This document shows positions 1-6,543 of a DNA stretch of 14,373 nucleotides, piece by piece. The stretch lies in the NCBI GenBank assembly GCA_937983015.1, contig CALKAK010000155.1:1-14373 (forward strand), read 5' to 3'. The notes under the pieces were generated by a model. The model saw nothing but the letters and a program-made list of their open reading frames with translations, was not told where the DNA came from and made no database searches. The first letter of the stretch is position 1. Every line of letters starts with the position of its first letter. A program made the translations under genes and the position numbers. This stretch comes from an uncultured Bacillaceae bacterium. Lineage in GTDB: Bacteria; Bacillota; Bacilli; Bacillales; Caldibacillaceae.

Positions 1-188
1 TCCTTTTTCTAAGTATGACTGGCTTTGATAAAATCCCCGTTGTTCAAGTGATTGTAAAATTGCCTTGTTTGTATCCTGATTCGAAAACGTCTCCTAAAAT
101 TTTGAAATCACGTACTATTTTCGGATGATATGTTCTACATTTGAACAACACGACTAAGTACGGAATGTTCTTTTTAATAAAGAAAAAA

Positions 189-210
189 TACAATCGTATT
201 AAACGAATTG
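189..210 (+). promoter_or_regulatory. Possible -10 element with overlapping imperfect inverted repeat before the first SCP2 gene
   Basis: TACAAT at 189-194 matches five of six bases of the sigma-A -10 consensus and lies about 20 bases before the ribosome binding site GAGGAGG (214-220). No good -35 is found at 16-18 bases. The near-palindrome CAATCGT-attaa-ACGAATTG (191-210, one base extra in the right arm) overlaps the expected start of transcription, where a repressor could sit. The placement is suggestive, but the regulator is unknown. Bases 1-188 hold no convincing gene. Confidence 0.28.
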
Positions 211-227
211 TTTGAGGAGGTATTCAG

Positions 228-566
228 ATGGCAAAATTACAGGATTTAATTCAAAAATTAGATACAGCCTTGCGAGAGGATGCAACGTATTTTTCAGGGT
301 TACAAGCGATTTATCAGGTACAGTTCCATGATGATGATGCTGTTTACCAAATCATCATCGATGGAAAGGACGGTAAAGTGGTTGATGGAGTTAACAAAGA
401 GGCGGATTGTACATTAACGTTTGTAAAAGAAGACTTCGAAAAAGCTTTACAGGGACAGCTCAATGGGACTGAAGCGTTTATGAGCGGGCGTTTAGTTATT
501 AAAGGGGATAAAGGGCTGGCTTTAAAACTACAAACCTATATGTCTAATTACGTTGCTGTAACATGA
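228..566 (+). CDS. SCP2-type sterol/lipid-carrier domain protein (first copy)
   Basis: This is a 112-residue protein made of a single SCP2 (sterol carrier protein 2) domain, a fold that binds fatty acids, acyl-CoAs or sterols in a hydrophobic tunnel. The visible marks are the QIIID strand at residues 41-45, the CTL strand near 61-63, and the hallmark FMSG(R)L plus GLALKLQ segment at about 84-102, which in this family forms the last strand and C-terminal helix. The ATG is chosen because GAGGAGG lies seven bases upstream. It is the first gene of a beta-oxidation operon, with the first ACAD 27 bases downstream, and a diverged paralogue closes the same operon. A cytosolic acyl-CoA or lipid carrier that presents substrate to the enzymes is the likely role. 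The ligand cannot be read from the sequence. There is no signal peptide or membrane segment. Confidence 0.85.
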   Translation: MAKLQDLIQKLDTALREDATYFSGLQAIYQVQFHDDDAVYQIIIDGKDGKVVDGVNKEADCTLTFVKEDFEKALQGQLNGTEAFMSGRLVIKGDKGLALKLQTYMSNYVAVT

Positions 567-593
567 TAATTTTTTGAAACAGGGGGTTTCTAA

Positions 594-1739
594 GTGATAT
601 CTTTTCAACCTACAGAAGAGGAGCTTGCTTTTATCGAGATAGCCAGGGATCTAGCGAGACAAAAAATCCGTCCGCTCATTCATGAGAAAAAAGAGATAAC
701 GGATAAATACGATCGAGTGATTTTGCAAATGAAGGAGCTGGGAATCCTGCAGTTGGAACTGCCGGAAAAATGGGGTGGACTGGAATTACCTTTAGTGACC
801 CAGGTGCAAATCCTGCAGGAATTGGCTTACGGTGATCTGGATTTTGTGCAAAGCTTGCCCGGTGCAGGAGATGCGGCATCATTATTTCGAATTTTACCGG
901 AAAATGAGCGGTCGAAGGAATTGCGAGAAAAATTTTTGACAGAGGAAATGAATACGGTTGCATATATTGATATCGACCGATCTTATCATTCGGTAAAAAC
1001 ATCTTTGCACTTGGGAGTAGAAAATCTCCGTCCTATTCTAAATGGGAAAACTCCACCTGTGCGTCTTGGAGAAACATGTAATCTCTTGATCATTGGATTA
1101 TCAGATTCTACAGGAAATAAACAATTATGTTATGTGGATGACCCTGGCGAATATAAAATTCCTGTAGACAACCGCCTCGGTCTTAACCATGCGAATGTCG
1201 CTGCCTTCCACTTTGAAGAGGTGGAAATTCCACCTGAACAGGTGATTGCCAGTGGGAAGGAAGCGGAGATTATTTTGGCACAGGCAAGAGCAAGGATACA
1301 AATTTTACAGGCGGCTAAAGAAATCGGTCTTGCACGGGCTGCTTTAGATTACGCTACAGAATATACCGCAACGCGTAAAGCTTTTGGTCGACATATCGCT
1401 CAATTTCAGGGAGTATCCTTTCAAATCGCAGAGATGGCTATTGAAATACAAGCAGCAAACCATCTTCTTCTCGTGGCAGCGGTCACAGGAGATCAAAACA
1501 TCTCCCAAGCGCTACCACTTGCTTTACGGGGATTAAATCGTGCTCATCGTGCGTTGCGTTTTGCAACGGATCGGGCAGTCCAGCTACTGGGCGGTCACGG
1601 TTATATTCGCGAGTTTCCGGTCGAAAAATGGATGCGAGATGCCCAGGCACAGGTGTTACTATATGGTAGGGAAAAGGAATTATTGCACGAGTATGGTGAG
1701 TGGTTAGTAAATAACCATAAGGAAGTGGCAAGGTTATGA
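594..1739 (+). CDS. Acyl-CoA dehydrogenase-like subunit lacking the catalytic Glu (probable partner subunit)
   Basis: This 381-residue protein has the ACAD fold: helical N-domain (1-115), beta-domain (116-215) and C-terminal helical domain. It keeps R261-xx-F264-G265 with Q272 and the QLLGGHGY motif (330-337), which bind the ADP part of FAD across the dimer interface in known ACADs. It lacks the TEPxAGSD and FITNG motifs of the beta-domain. In the usual EGT site, eight residues after R348-D349, it reads Y357-G-R, so the catalytic Glu is absent. The alternative IVD/LCAD-type Glu position is Ile235. Alone it is probably inactive. It most likely pairs with the next gene product, whose start overlaps this stop (ATGA). 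The start is GTG at 594, six bases after AGGGGGT; no better in-frame start fits. The family is certain, the partner-subunit role is inference. Confidence 0.88.
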   Translation: MISFQPTEEELAFIEIARDLARQKIRPLIHEKKEITDKYDRVILQMKELGILQLELPEKWGGLELPLVTQVQILQELAYGDLDFVQSLPGAGDAASLFRILPENERSKELREKFLTEEMNTVAYIDIDRSYHSVKTSLHLGVENLRPILNGKTPPVRLGETCNLLIIGLSDSTGNKQLCYVDDPGEYKIPVDNRLGLNHANVAAFHFEEVEIPPEQVIASGKEAEIILAQARARIQILQAAKEIGLARAALDYATEYTATRKAFGRHIAQFQGVSFQIAEMAIEIQAANHLLLVAAVTGDQNISQALPLALRGLNRAHRALRFATDRAVQLLGGHGYIREFPVEKWMRDAQAQVLLYGREKELLHEYGEWLVNNHKEVARL

Positions 1740-2932
1740 TCTCCTTTAAACTATCGGAACGGCAAAAACAAATGCAAGAGATGACTCGATATATTGCTGA
1801 GTATGAAATCCGGCCGATCGCCCTTGCAGCGGAACAGATGAAAAGGGTGCCGGATGATTTTTTAGAACGGATGAATCAGATGGGGATTCATTTAAATACG
1901 GCATCGTTTAATCGTGAGAAAAAGAAAAAGGGCCGGAAGGAAAATGAGGCAAACCGTTTAGGCGTTATTGCCATGGAGGAACTCGCCTGGGGTGATGCAG
2001 CAATTGCCCTTTCATTACCGGGGCCCGGTTTGGGTGGACCTCCGATTATGACAAGCGGAACACCGGAACAAAAAGAACGTTTCTTATCGATATTTACACC
2101 TGATGAACCGAAATGGGGAGCTTATGCTGTAACAGAACCGGAGGCAGGGTCAGATGTTTCGGGAATACGTACGATCGCCAGAAAAGTTGACGGTGGCTAC
2201 GTGTTGAATGGGCAGAAAATTTTTATCACGAATGGAAAACGAGCTTCCTGGGTTGTTGTATTTGCTACTGTTGACCCGAAATTAGGTCGATCTGGACATC
2301 GGGCATTTGTCGTAGAAAAGGGCATGGAAGGATTTTCGACTCCGAAGATTGTGGACAAAATGGGACTGCGAGCCAATGAGACGGCTGAACTTGTGTTTTC
2401 CGATTGTTTTGTTCCTGATGAAAACTTGCTAGGTGGAGAAGAGTTGTATGAAAAACGAGTGAGTAACTCATCAGGATTCCAGGTAGCGATGAAAACCTTT
2501 GATAGCACCCGTCCAATCGTGGCTGCAATGGCCATCGGTATCGCCAGGGCTGCCTATGAATACACGCTAGATATTGTACAAAAAGAATTTCCAAAGCATG
2601 GCAGGCTTTATTCGGTTGCTGTTGAACTCCTTGCCGAAGCAGAACAAGATATTGCTGCAAGCAGGCTTTTAACCTGGGAAGCGGCGTGGAAAGCAGATTT
2701 AGGATTGGAAAATGCTAAAGAAGCAGCCATGTGTAAAGCACTGGCAGGTCAGATGGCACTAAAAGTTTGCAGCAATTGTTTAGAAATATTAGGACCGCTC
2801 GGTCTGGACGGAAACCTGGTTGAAAAGTGGTTTCGTGATGTAAAAGTCTTTGACATTTTTGAAGGAACGAACGAAATTCAGCATCTTGTAATCGCCCGGA
2901 GGCAGTATGCGCCATATGGTTTAAAAGTTTAA
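1736..2932 (+). CDS. Acyl-CoA dehydrogenase, catalytic subunit
   Basis: This 398-residue flavoenzyme would oxidise acyl-CoA to trans-2-enoyl-CoA and pass electrons to ETF, which is not encoded in the window. The TEPEAGSD motif is at 133-140, NGQKIFITNG at 158-167, and the catalytic base is Glu376 in FEGTNE, eight residues after R367-D368, the same position as in medium-chain ACADs. The RxxFG motif is replaced by QxxFP (282-286) and QxxGG by E-I-L-G-P around 350-354, so its own FAD adenine-side contacts are weakened. These are exactly the motifs kept by the preceding gene product. A Lys-rich stretch (62-67) lies in the N-terminal helical domain. It is translationally coupled to the first ACAD by a 4-base overlap. 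A heteromeric alpha2beta2 enzyme is inferred; substrate chain type is unknown. Confidence 0.92.
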   Translation: MISFKLSERQKQMQEMTRYIAEYEIRPIALAAEQMKRVPDDFLERMNQMGIHLNTASFNREKKKKGRKENEANRLGVIAMEELAWGDAAIALSLPGPGLGGPPIMTSGTPEQKERFLSIFTPDEPKWGAYAVTEPEAGSDVSGIRTIARKVDGGYVLNGQKIFITNGKRASWVVVFATVDPKLGRSGHRAFVVEKGMEGFSTPKIVDKMGLRANETAELVFSDCFVPDENLLGGEELYEKRVSNSSGFQVAMKTFDSTRPIVAAMAIGIARAAYEYTLDIVQKEFPKHGRLYSVAVELLAEAEQDIAASRLLTWEAAWKADLGLENAKEAAMCKALAGQMALKVCSNCLEILGPLGLDGNLVEKWFRDVKVFDIFEGTNEIQHLVIARRQYAPYGLKV

Positions 2933-3074
2933 TAGAATATATTTTGACCATGTTGAATTGTGATGCGCAGAATCTGTTTGTGATTCCGTTTATGATTATA
3001 ATTCGTAAAATCGTTAGCTTATCAATTTTATTTTCTTATTTAAATATAAATTTATGAGCTTATAAAAATGATCT
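2933..3074 (+). promoter_or_regulatory. AT-rich gap inside the operon with a perfect TATAAT; possible internal promoter
   Basis: This is the largest gap between neighbouring genes of the beta-oxidation operon; the others are 60 bases or less. TATAAT at 2997-3002 is a perfect -10 hexamer with TG at 2993-2994, one base away from the ideal extended -10 position. No good -35 sits at 16-18 bases. No U-tailed hairpin is present, so the upstream transcript should read through. A secondary promoter for the hydratase-to-SCP2 half of the operon is possible but weakly supported. Confidence 0.3.
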
Positions 3075-3081
3075 AAGGAGG
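3075..3081 (+). promoter_or_regulatory. Ribosome binding site that fixes a TTG start for the enoyl-CoA hydratase
   Basis: AAGGAGG at 3075-3081 directly abuts the ATG at 3082, leaving no spacer. The in-frame TTG at 3088 lies six bases after it, which is normal spacing. The TTG is therefore the better start, and the ATG should not be used. Confidence 0.75.
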
Positions 3082-3087
3082 ATGGAA

Positions 3088-3876
3088 TTGGGTTATCAGA
3101 CAATAGCGATATCAAAGAGAGAGAAGGGGGTTAGCTGGATTTTTATCGATAATCCCCCCGTCAACGCGATTAATAACATCCTGATGGATGAGCTAGATGA
3201 GGCTGTGGAACAACTGGCAAAGGATTCCGATGTTCGCGTAATCGTAATTAGTAGCAAGCATCCGAAAATTTTCCTGGCAGGTGCGGATCTAAAAGCGATG
3301 GTCGCTGGAGCCGGTGATTATGTCGGGGAGGAAAATGGCATAGCTAGAGGAAGTGCGAGAATGCAGCAATGTTTTCATCGTTTGAGCACGATTGAAAAGC
3401 CGGTAATAGCGGCAATCAATGGTTACGCCCTCGGCGGTGGTTGCGAATTGGCGCTTTCCTGTGATTTTCGCATTATGGGAAAAGGAAGGATTGGGCTTAC
3501 GGAAGTATCATTAGGCATCATTCCAGGAGCCGGCGGAACACAACGTTTGCCAAGGCTAGTCGGTCGAGCTAAAGCGATTGAAATGATCTTTACAGCGAAG
3601 CAGATAGAGGCAGATGAAGCTGAGCGTATTGGGCTGATCACTAAAGCAGTTGCCCCGGAAAAATTAATTGAAGAGACTACACGATTTGCTGAGAGTCTTG
3701 CCGAAGGAGCAGTAAAGGCCATGGGGTTAGCAAAGCGAGCGATCAACGCCGCAGATTTGCCGATTGAAAAAGGTTTAGAAGTTGAAGCACAGGCTTTTTC
3801 GGAAACCTTTTTAACTGATGAACCGGCGATAGGCCTAGCAGCTTTTTTCAACAAAGAAAAAGCTAAATTTATTTAG
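3088..3876 (+). CDS. Enoyl-CoA hydratase (crotonase family)
   Basis: This 262-residue crotonase-fold enzyme hydrates trans-2-enoyl-CoA to 3-hydroxyacyl-CoA, the second step of beta-oxidation. The oxyanion-hole segments are AGADLK (about 64-69) and GYALGGG (112-118). Both general acid/base glutamates of true hydratases are present: Glu120 in GGGCELALSCD and Glu139 in LTEVSLGIIPGAGG. The following TQRL and the Ala-Glu-rich helix are typical. Because both Glu residues are kept, a hydratase is favoured over an isomerase or a CoA hydrolase of the superfamily. The start is TTG at 3088, set by AAGGAGG six bases upstream. It sits between the ACAD pair and the SDR, matching reaction order. It is similar in size and motifs to Bacillus FadB-type hydratases, but chain-length preference cannot be judged. 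Confidence 0.92.
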   Translation: MGYQTIAISKREKGVSWIFIDNPPVNAINNILMDELDEAVEQLAKDSDVRVIVISSKHPKIFLAGADLKAMVAGAGDYVGEENGIARGSARMQQCFHRLSTIEKPVIAAINGYALGGGCELALSCDFRIMGKGRIGLTEVSLGIIPGAGGTQRLPRLVGRAKAIEMIFTAKQIEADEAERIGLITKAVAPEKLIEETTRFAESLAEGAVKAMGLAKRAINAADLPIEKGLEVEAQAFSETFLTDEPAIGLAAFFNKEKAKFI

Positions 3877-3936
3877 TACATCGTTCTATTCGAGCATTTC
3901 CGCATGGAAGATCCATTAGGAAAGAGGTGAGGAAAG

Positions 3937-4779
3937 TTGTCAAGCTGGAACAATCTATTACAGGGAAAGGTTGCCGTCGTCACCGGAGCATCGAGGGGGA
4001 TCGGTCGACAAACAGCACTTACACTTGCCGAAGCCGGAGCGGATGTGGTGATTACCGATATTTTACTGGAGTCGGATGAAAATCAGGAAACAATTGCTGA
4101 ACGATATGGTCCGATGGCCCAGATCATGCAAAGCACACAAATTATCTACTCCGAAAAAACGGCCCGGGAGATTCAAGAGATGGGGAGGAATTCCGTCGCT
4201 ATCAAAATGGATGTGACGAACCGGGAAGAAGTGAGAGAAGTTTTTTCAAAGGTTGTTGATGAATTTGGAAAAATCGATATCTTGGTCAATAATGCTGGAA
4301 CCCTCGATCATGTTTCGCAAATTTTAGATCAAAATGATGATTTCTGGCAGAGGGATCTTAATGTAAATTTGACCGGGACGTATAATTGCACGAAAGCTGT
4401 CTGGCCATATATGAAAGAACGACAATATGGTAAGATTATCAATCTATCTTCCGTTGCCGGGACTTTAGGTGGCTTCGGGCAGGCGAGCTATTCCGCTACA
4501 AAAGGTGGTGTATTAAGTTTTACGAAAAGTATGGCATTGGAAGGGGCACGTTACGGGATTAACGTCAATGCTATCGTACCGGGGATTATTGAAACGGAAG
4601 CGTTTAAAATGGGAAATCCGGTGATGAATGAGCGGATGATCAAACGTACAGCCTTCAGGAGACCGGGAAAGCCGGAGGATGTAGCCAATGCGATTACATT
4701 CTTAGCATCTGATAAGGCAAGTTACATTACCGGAATCGGCCTGTACGTATCTGGCGGAATTGAGTTATTTACCTTTTAA
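3937..4779 (+). CDS. SDR-family oxidoreductase with an insertion, probable 3-hydroxyacyl-CoA dehydrogenase
   Basis: This 280-residue classical SDR has the Rossmann motif TGASRGIG at 17-24, Asp41 after the second strand (suggesting NAD rather than NADP), NNAG at 118-121 and the catalytic set Asn144, Ser172, Tyr185, Lys189 (YSATK). The stretch between Asp41 and the MDV strand (91-93) is about 50 residues, some 20 longer than in FabG-type SDRs, giving an insertion around residues 43-70. The operon contains no classical HAD-type 3-hydroxyacyl-CoA dehydrogenase, so this protein most likely performs the third beta-oxidation step, as HSD17B10 or the SDR domain of MFE-2 do elsewhere. That is inference from context. 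It starts at TTG 3937, seven bases after AGGTG; no ATG is near. It could instead act on another hydroxy substrate. Confidence 0.82.
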   Translation: MSSWNNLLQGKVAVVTGASRGIGRQTALTLAEAGADVVITDILLESDENQETIAERYGPMAQIMQSTQIIYSEKTAREIQEMGRNSVAIKMDVTNREEVREVFSKVVDEFGKIDILVNNAGTLDHVSQILDQNDDFWQRDLNVNLTGTYNCTKAVWPYMKERQYGKIINLSSVAGTLGGFGQASYSATKGGVLSFTKSMALEGARYGINVNAIVPGIIETEAFKMGNPVMNERMIKRTAFRRPGKPEDVANAITFLASDKASYITGIGLYVSGGIELFTF

Positions 4780-4821
4780 ATCTTAAATTATGGAATCTAA
4801 GGGGAGAAGGAGGTAAAATTC

Positions 4822-5952
4822 GTGCCCGATCCCGTAATTATCGATGCGATCCGCACTCCGGTTGGCAAGAAAAATGGAATATTTAAGGATATTCACCCTG
4901 TCGATTTACTCGTGCCTGTTTTAAAAAGTTTAATTGAGCGGAACGGTCTGGAACCGACAGAAATTGATGATGTGATCACCGGTTGCGTTACGATGACCGG
5001 TGAACAGGGTGGAAATATTGGTCGTCTTGCCGTACTTGCCGCAGGTTTTCCCGTCGATGTTCCTGCATATTCCATCAACCGGATGTGCGGATCGAGCCAG
5101 CAAGCAATACATAATGCTTGCCAGGCGATCATCGCCGGGGATAGTGAAATTGTTATTGCATGTGGTGTCGAGAGTATGACCCGGGTACCAATGGGAAGCG
5201 ATATGGGAGATTTCAGCCAGCAATTGTTAGATAAATATCAAGTGATACCACAAGGCTTTTCAGCAGAACTCATTGCCCAAAAATGGCAGTTAACCCGGGA
5301 GGAACTGGATGAATTTGCCTACTTCAGTCATCAAAAAGCGATCGAAGCTACGGATAAAGGGTATTTTATGCGGGAAATTATCCCGATCAATGTTAATGGT
5401 TTAAAAGTCCAGGCTGATGAAGGAATCCGTCGCGACACAAGTTTAGAAAAATTATCCGGGCTTCTTCCCGCTTTTAATCCGGATGGTGGGGTTATTACAG
5501 CAGGAAATTCCAGTCAAATCAGTGATGGGGCAGCTGGTGTTCTTCTCATGTCCGACGAAAAAGCCCGACAATTGGGCTTGAAGCCGAGGGCAAGAATTAT
5601 TGCCAGAGAAGTCGTAGGTGTGGACCCCGTACTGATGTTAACAGGGGTTATTCCTGCAACAGAGAAAGTTTTGAAAAAATCAGGATTGACCATTGAACAA
5701 ATGGATGTAATCGAGATCAATGAAGCATTCGCATCGGTCGTAAAAGCCTGGGAAAAAGAAGTAAAGCCTGATATGGAAAAAGTAAATCCACGTGGTGGAG
5801 CGATCGCCATTGGGCATCCATTAGGTGCGAGTGGTGCCAGAATATTAACAACCATGCTCCATACGCTTGAAGATACTGGAGGGAAATTTGGCTTACAGGT
5901 GATGTGTATCGGTTTTGGAATGGCTACGGCAACTATTGTCGAAATATTGTAA
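4822..5952 (+). CDS. Thiolase (acetyl-CoA acyltransferase)
   Basis: This 376-residue thiolase cleaves 3-ketoacyl-CoA with CoA to acetyl-CoA and a shortened acyl-CoA, the last beta-oxidation step. The acyl-accepting Cys89 lies in SINRMCGSS, NEAFAS is at 300-305, His332 in GHPLGASG and the second catalytic Cys362 in MCIGFG. All catalytic residues are present, so it is a standard acyltransferase, not an SCPx-type or inactive thiolase. It is slightly shorter than usual (about 390) because the loop after residue 120 is reduced. It starts at GTG 4822 with AAGGAGG eight bases upstream. The SDR stop is 42 bases before and the second SCP2 gene starts 26 bases after, a thiolase-SCP2 adjacency that recalls the fused eukaryotic SCPx. 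Degradative use is inferred from the operon. Confidence 0.94.
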   Translation: MPDPVIIDAIRTPVGKKNGIFKDIHPVDLLVPVLKSLIERNGLEPTEIDDVITGCVTMTGEQGGNIGRLAVLAAGFPVDVPAYSINRMCGSSQQAIHNACQAIIAGDSEIVIACGVESMTRVPMGSDMGDFSQQLLDKYQVIPQGFSAELIAQKWQLTREELDEFAYFSHQKAIEATDKGYFMREIIPINVNGLKVQADEGIRRDTSLEKLSGLLPAFNPDGGVITAGNSSQISDGAAGVLLMSDEKARQLGLKPRARIIAREVVGVDPVLMLTGVIPATEKVLKKSGLTIEQMDVIEINEAFASVVKAWEKEVKPDMEKVNPRGGAIAIGHPLGASGARILTTMLHTLEDTGGKFGLQVMCIGFGMATATIVEIL

Positions 5953-5978
5953 ATTTAAACAAGTGTGGAGGGATCGAG

Positions 5979-6326
5979 ATGAATTTTACAAAACCGGAAA
6001 CATCCGAAGTTTTTGAAATGATCGATGCGGCGTTAAAACATGATCCGGATGTGACAAAAGGGAAAGAAGGTGTTTACCACTTCAAAATCGAAGGCGATGA
6101 TGGAGGTGAATTCCAGATTATCATCGACGAAAACGGTGGAAAAACGGTTATGGGTAAAGAACAGGAACCGCAGTGCACTTTAATTTTGGAAGTGGATGAT
6201 TTTAAAGATCTTATTGCAAAAAAATTGAATCCGACTGTTGCTTTTATGAGTGGAAAATTGAAAATCCAGGGGAATATGGGGCTCGCCTTGAAGTTACAAA
6301 CGTTACTGAATTCTGTAAAGTTTTAA
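5979..6326 (+). CDS. SCP2-type sterol/lipid-carrier domain protein (second copy)
   Basis: This 115-residue, single-domain SCP2 protein is a diverged paralogue of the one that opens the operon. Shared segments are QIIID (46-50), CTL (66-68), a DF helix start, and FMSG(K)L followed by GLALKLQT (89-108). The N-terminal third is different and more acidic (KIEGDDGGE around 36-44). The ATG at 5979 follows GGAGGG by six bases; a longer in-frame reading back to 5904 would overlap the thiolase gene and has no such site, so the short form is chosen. It is the last gene before a terminator. A lipid or acyl-CoA carrier role next to thiolase is likely. Two different copies suggest two ligands or two hand-over points, which is speculation. 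Confidence 0.86.
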   Translation: MNFTKPETSEVFEMIDAALKHDPDVTKGKEGVYHFKIEGDDGGEFQIIIDENGGKTVMGKEQEPQCTLILEVDDFKDLIAKKLNPTVAFMSGKLKIQGNMGLALKLQTLLNSVKF

Positions 6327-6340
6327 AAATATCCTGTTCC

Positions 6341-6386
6341 GAAAAGGAATGCGGCTCCTTAGGCGGGCCGATTCCTTTTCTTATAA
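6341..6386 (+). terminator. Rho-independent terminator ending the beta-oxidation operon
   Basis: GAAAAGGAAT (6341-6350) pairs with ATTCCTTTTC (6371-6380), and CGGC (6352-6355) with GCCG (6367-6370), with one bulged G. The GC-rich core is followed by TTTTCTTAT. It lies 15 bases after the stop of the second SCP2 gene and separates it from the acyl-CoA synthetase unit. Confidence 0.75.
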
Positions 6387-6463
6387 GTTAGTACCCGTTC
6401 TACATCCTAATCCATTCAGCCTGACTTTAAAAAGCATGATTCATCCCCACTCGTATGAAAGAG

Positions 6464-6492
6464 TTTGATCTTTGCAAGTGTTATTTTAACAT
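6464..6492 (+). promoter_or_regulatory. Candidate sigma-A promoter for the acyl-CoA synthetase unit
   Basis: TTGATC (6464-6469) and TAACAT (6487-6492) are separated by 17 bases; each matches four of six consensus bases. It lies downstream of the terminator and about 40 bases before the ribosome binding site. A tandem AACATGA repeat (6488-6494 and 6497-6503) covers the predicted start of transcription, and TTCAT/ATGAA inverted arms (6440-6444, 6455-6459) lie upstream. No known operator is recognised. Confidence 0.35.
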
Positions 6493-6530
6493 GACGAACA
6501 TGAAAATAGTCCTTTGACTAACCGGGGAAG

Positions 6531-6537
6531 GGGAGGG
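6531..6537 (+). promoter_or_regulatory. Ribosome binding site that fixes a TTG start for the acyl-CoA synthetase
   Basis: GGGAGGG at 6531-6537 lies seven bases before the in-frame TTG at 6544. The ATG at 6540 is too close and in another frame, reading only eight codons. An upstream in-frame TTG at 6514 lacks a binding site. Confidence 0.7.
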
Positions 6538-6543
6538 AGATGT

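Noticed and set aside
1..95. A minus-strand frame open to the left edge that reads like protein (contains ILQSLEQRGFYQS), preceded by AGGAG.
   Set aside because: It is only about 30 codons, has no ATG, GTG or TTG start in frame and is preceded by a stop. An overlapping second minus-strand frame is also open across about 43-215, so chance cannot be excluded. The sequence beyond the edge would decide.
594..1739. First ACAD gene as a pseudogene, given its missing active-site residues.
   Set aside because: The frame is intact at full length, the interface FAD motifs are conserved, it is translationally coupled to the next gene, and the losses mirror those of its neighbour, which fits subunit specialisation better than decay.
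3082..3087. ATG at 3082 as the start of the enoyl-CoA hydratase.
   Set aside because: The binding site AAGGAGG ends at 3081, leaving no spacer; TTG at 3088 is properly spaced.
5904..5978. N-terminal extension of the second SCP2 protein back to 5904.
   Set aside because: It overlaps the thiolase gene and lacks its own binding site, while ATG 5979 has GGAGGG six bases upstream and gives the usual family length.
6514..6543. TTG at 6514 or the out-of-frame ATG at 6540 as start of the acyl-CoA ligase.
   Set aside because: The first has no binding site and adds ten Gly/Arg-rich residues translated from the binding site itself; the second reads only eight codons.
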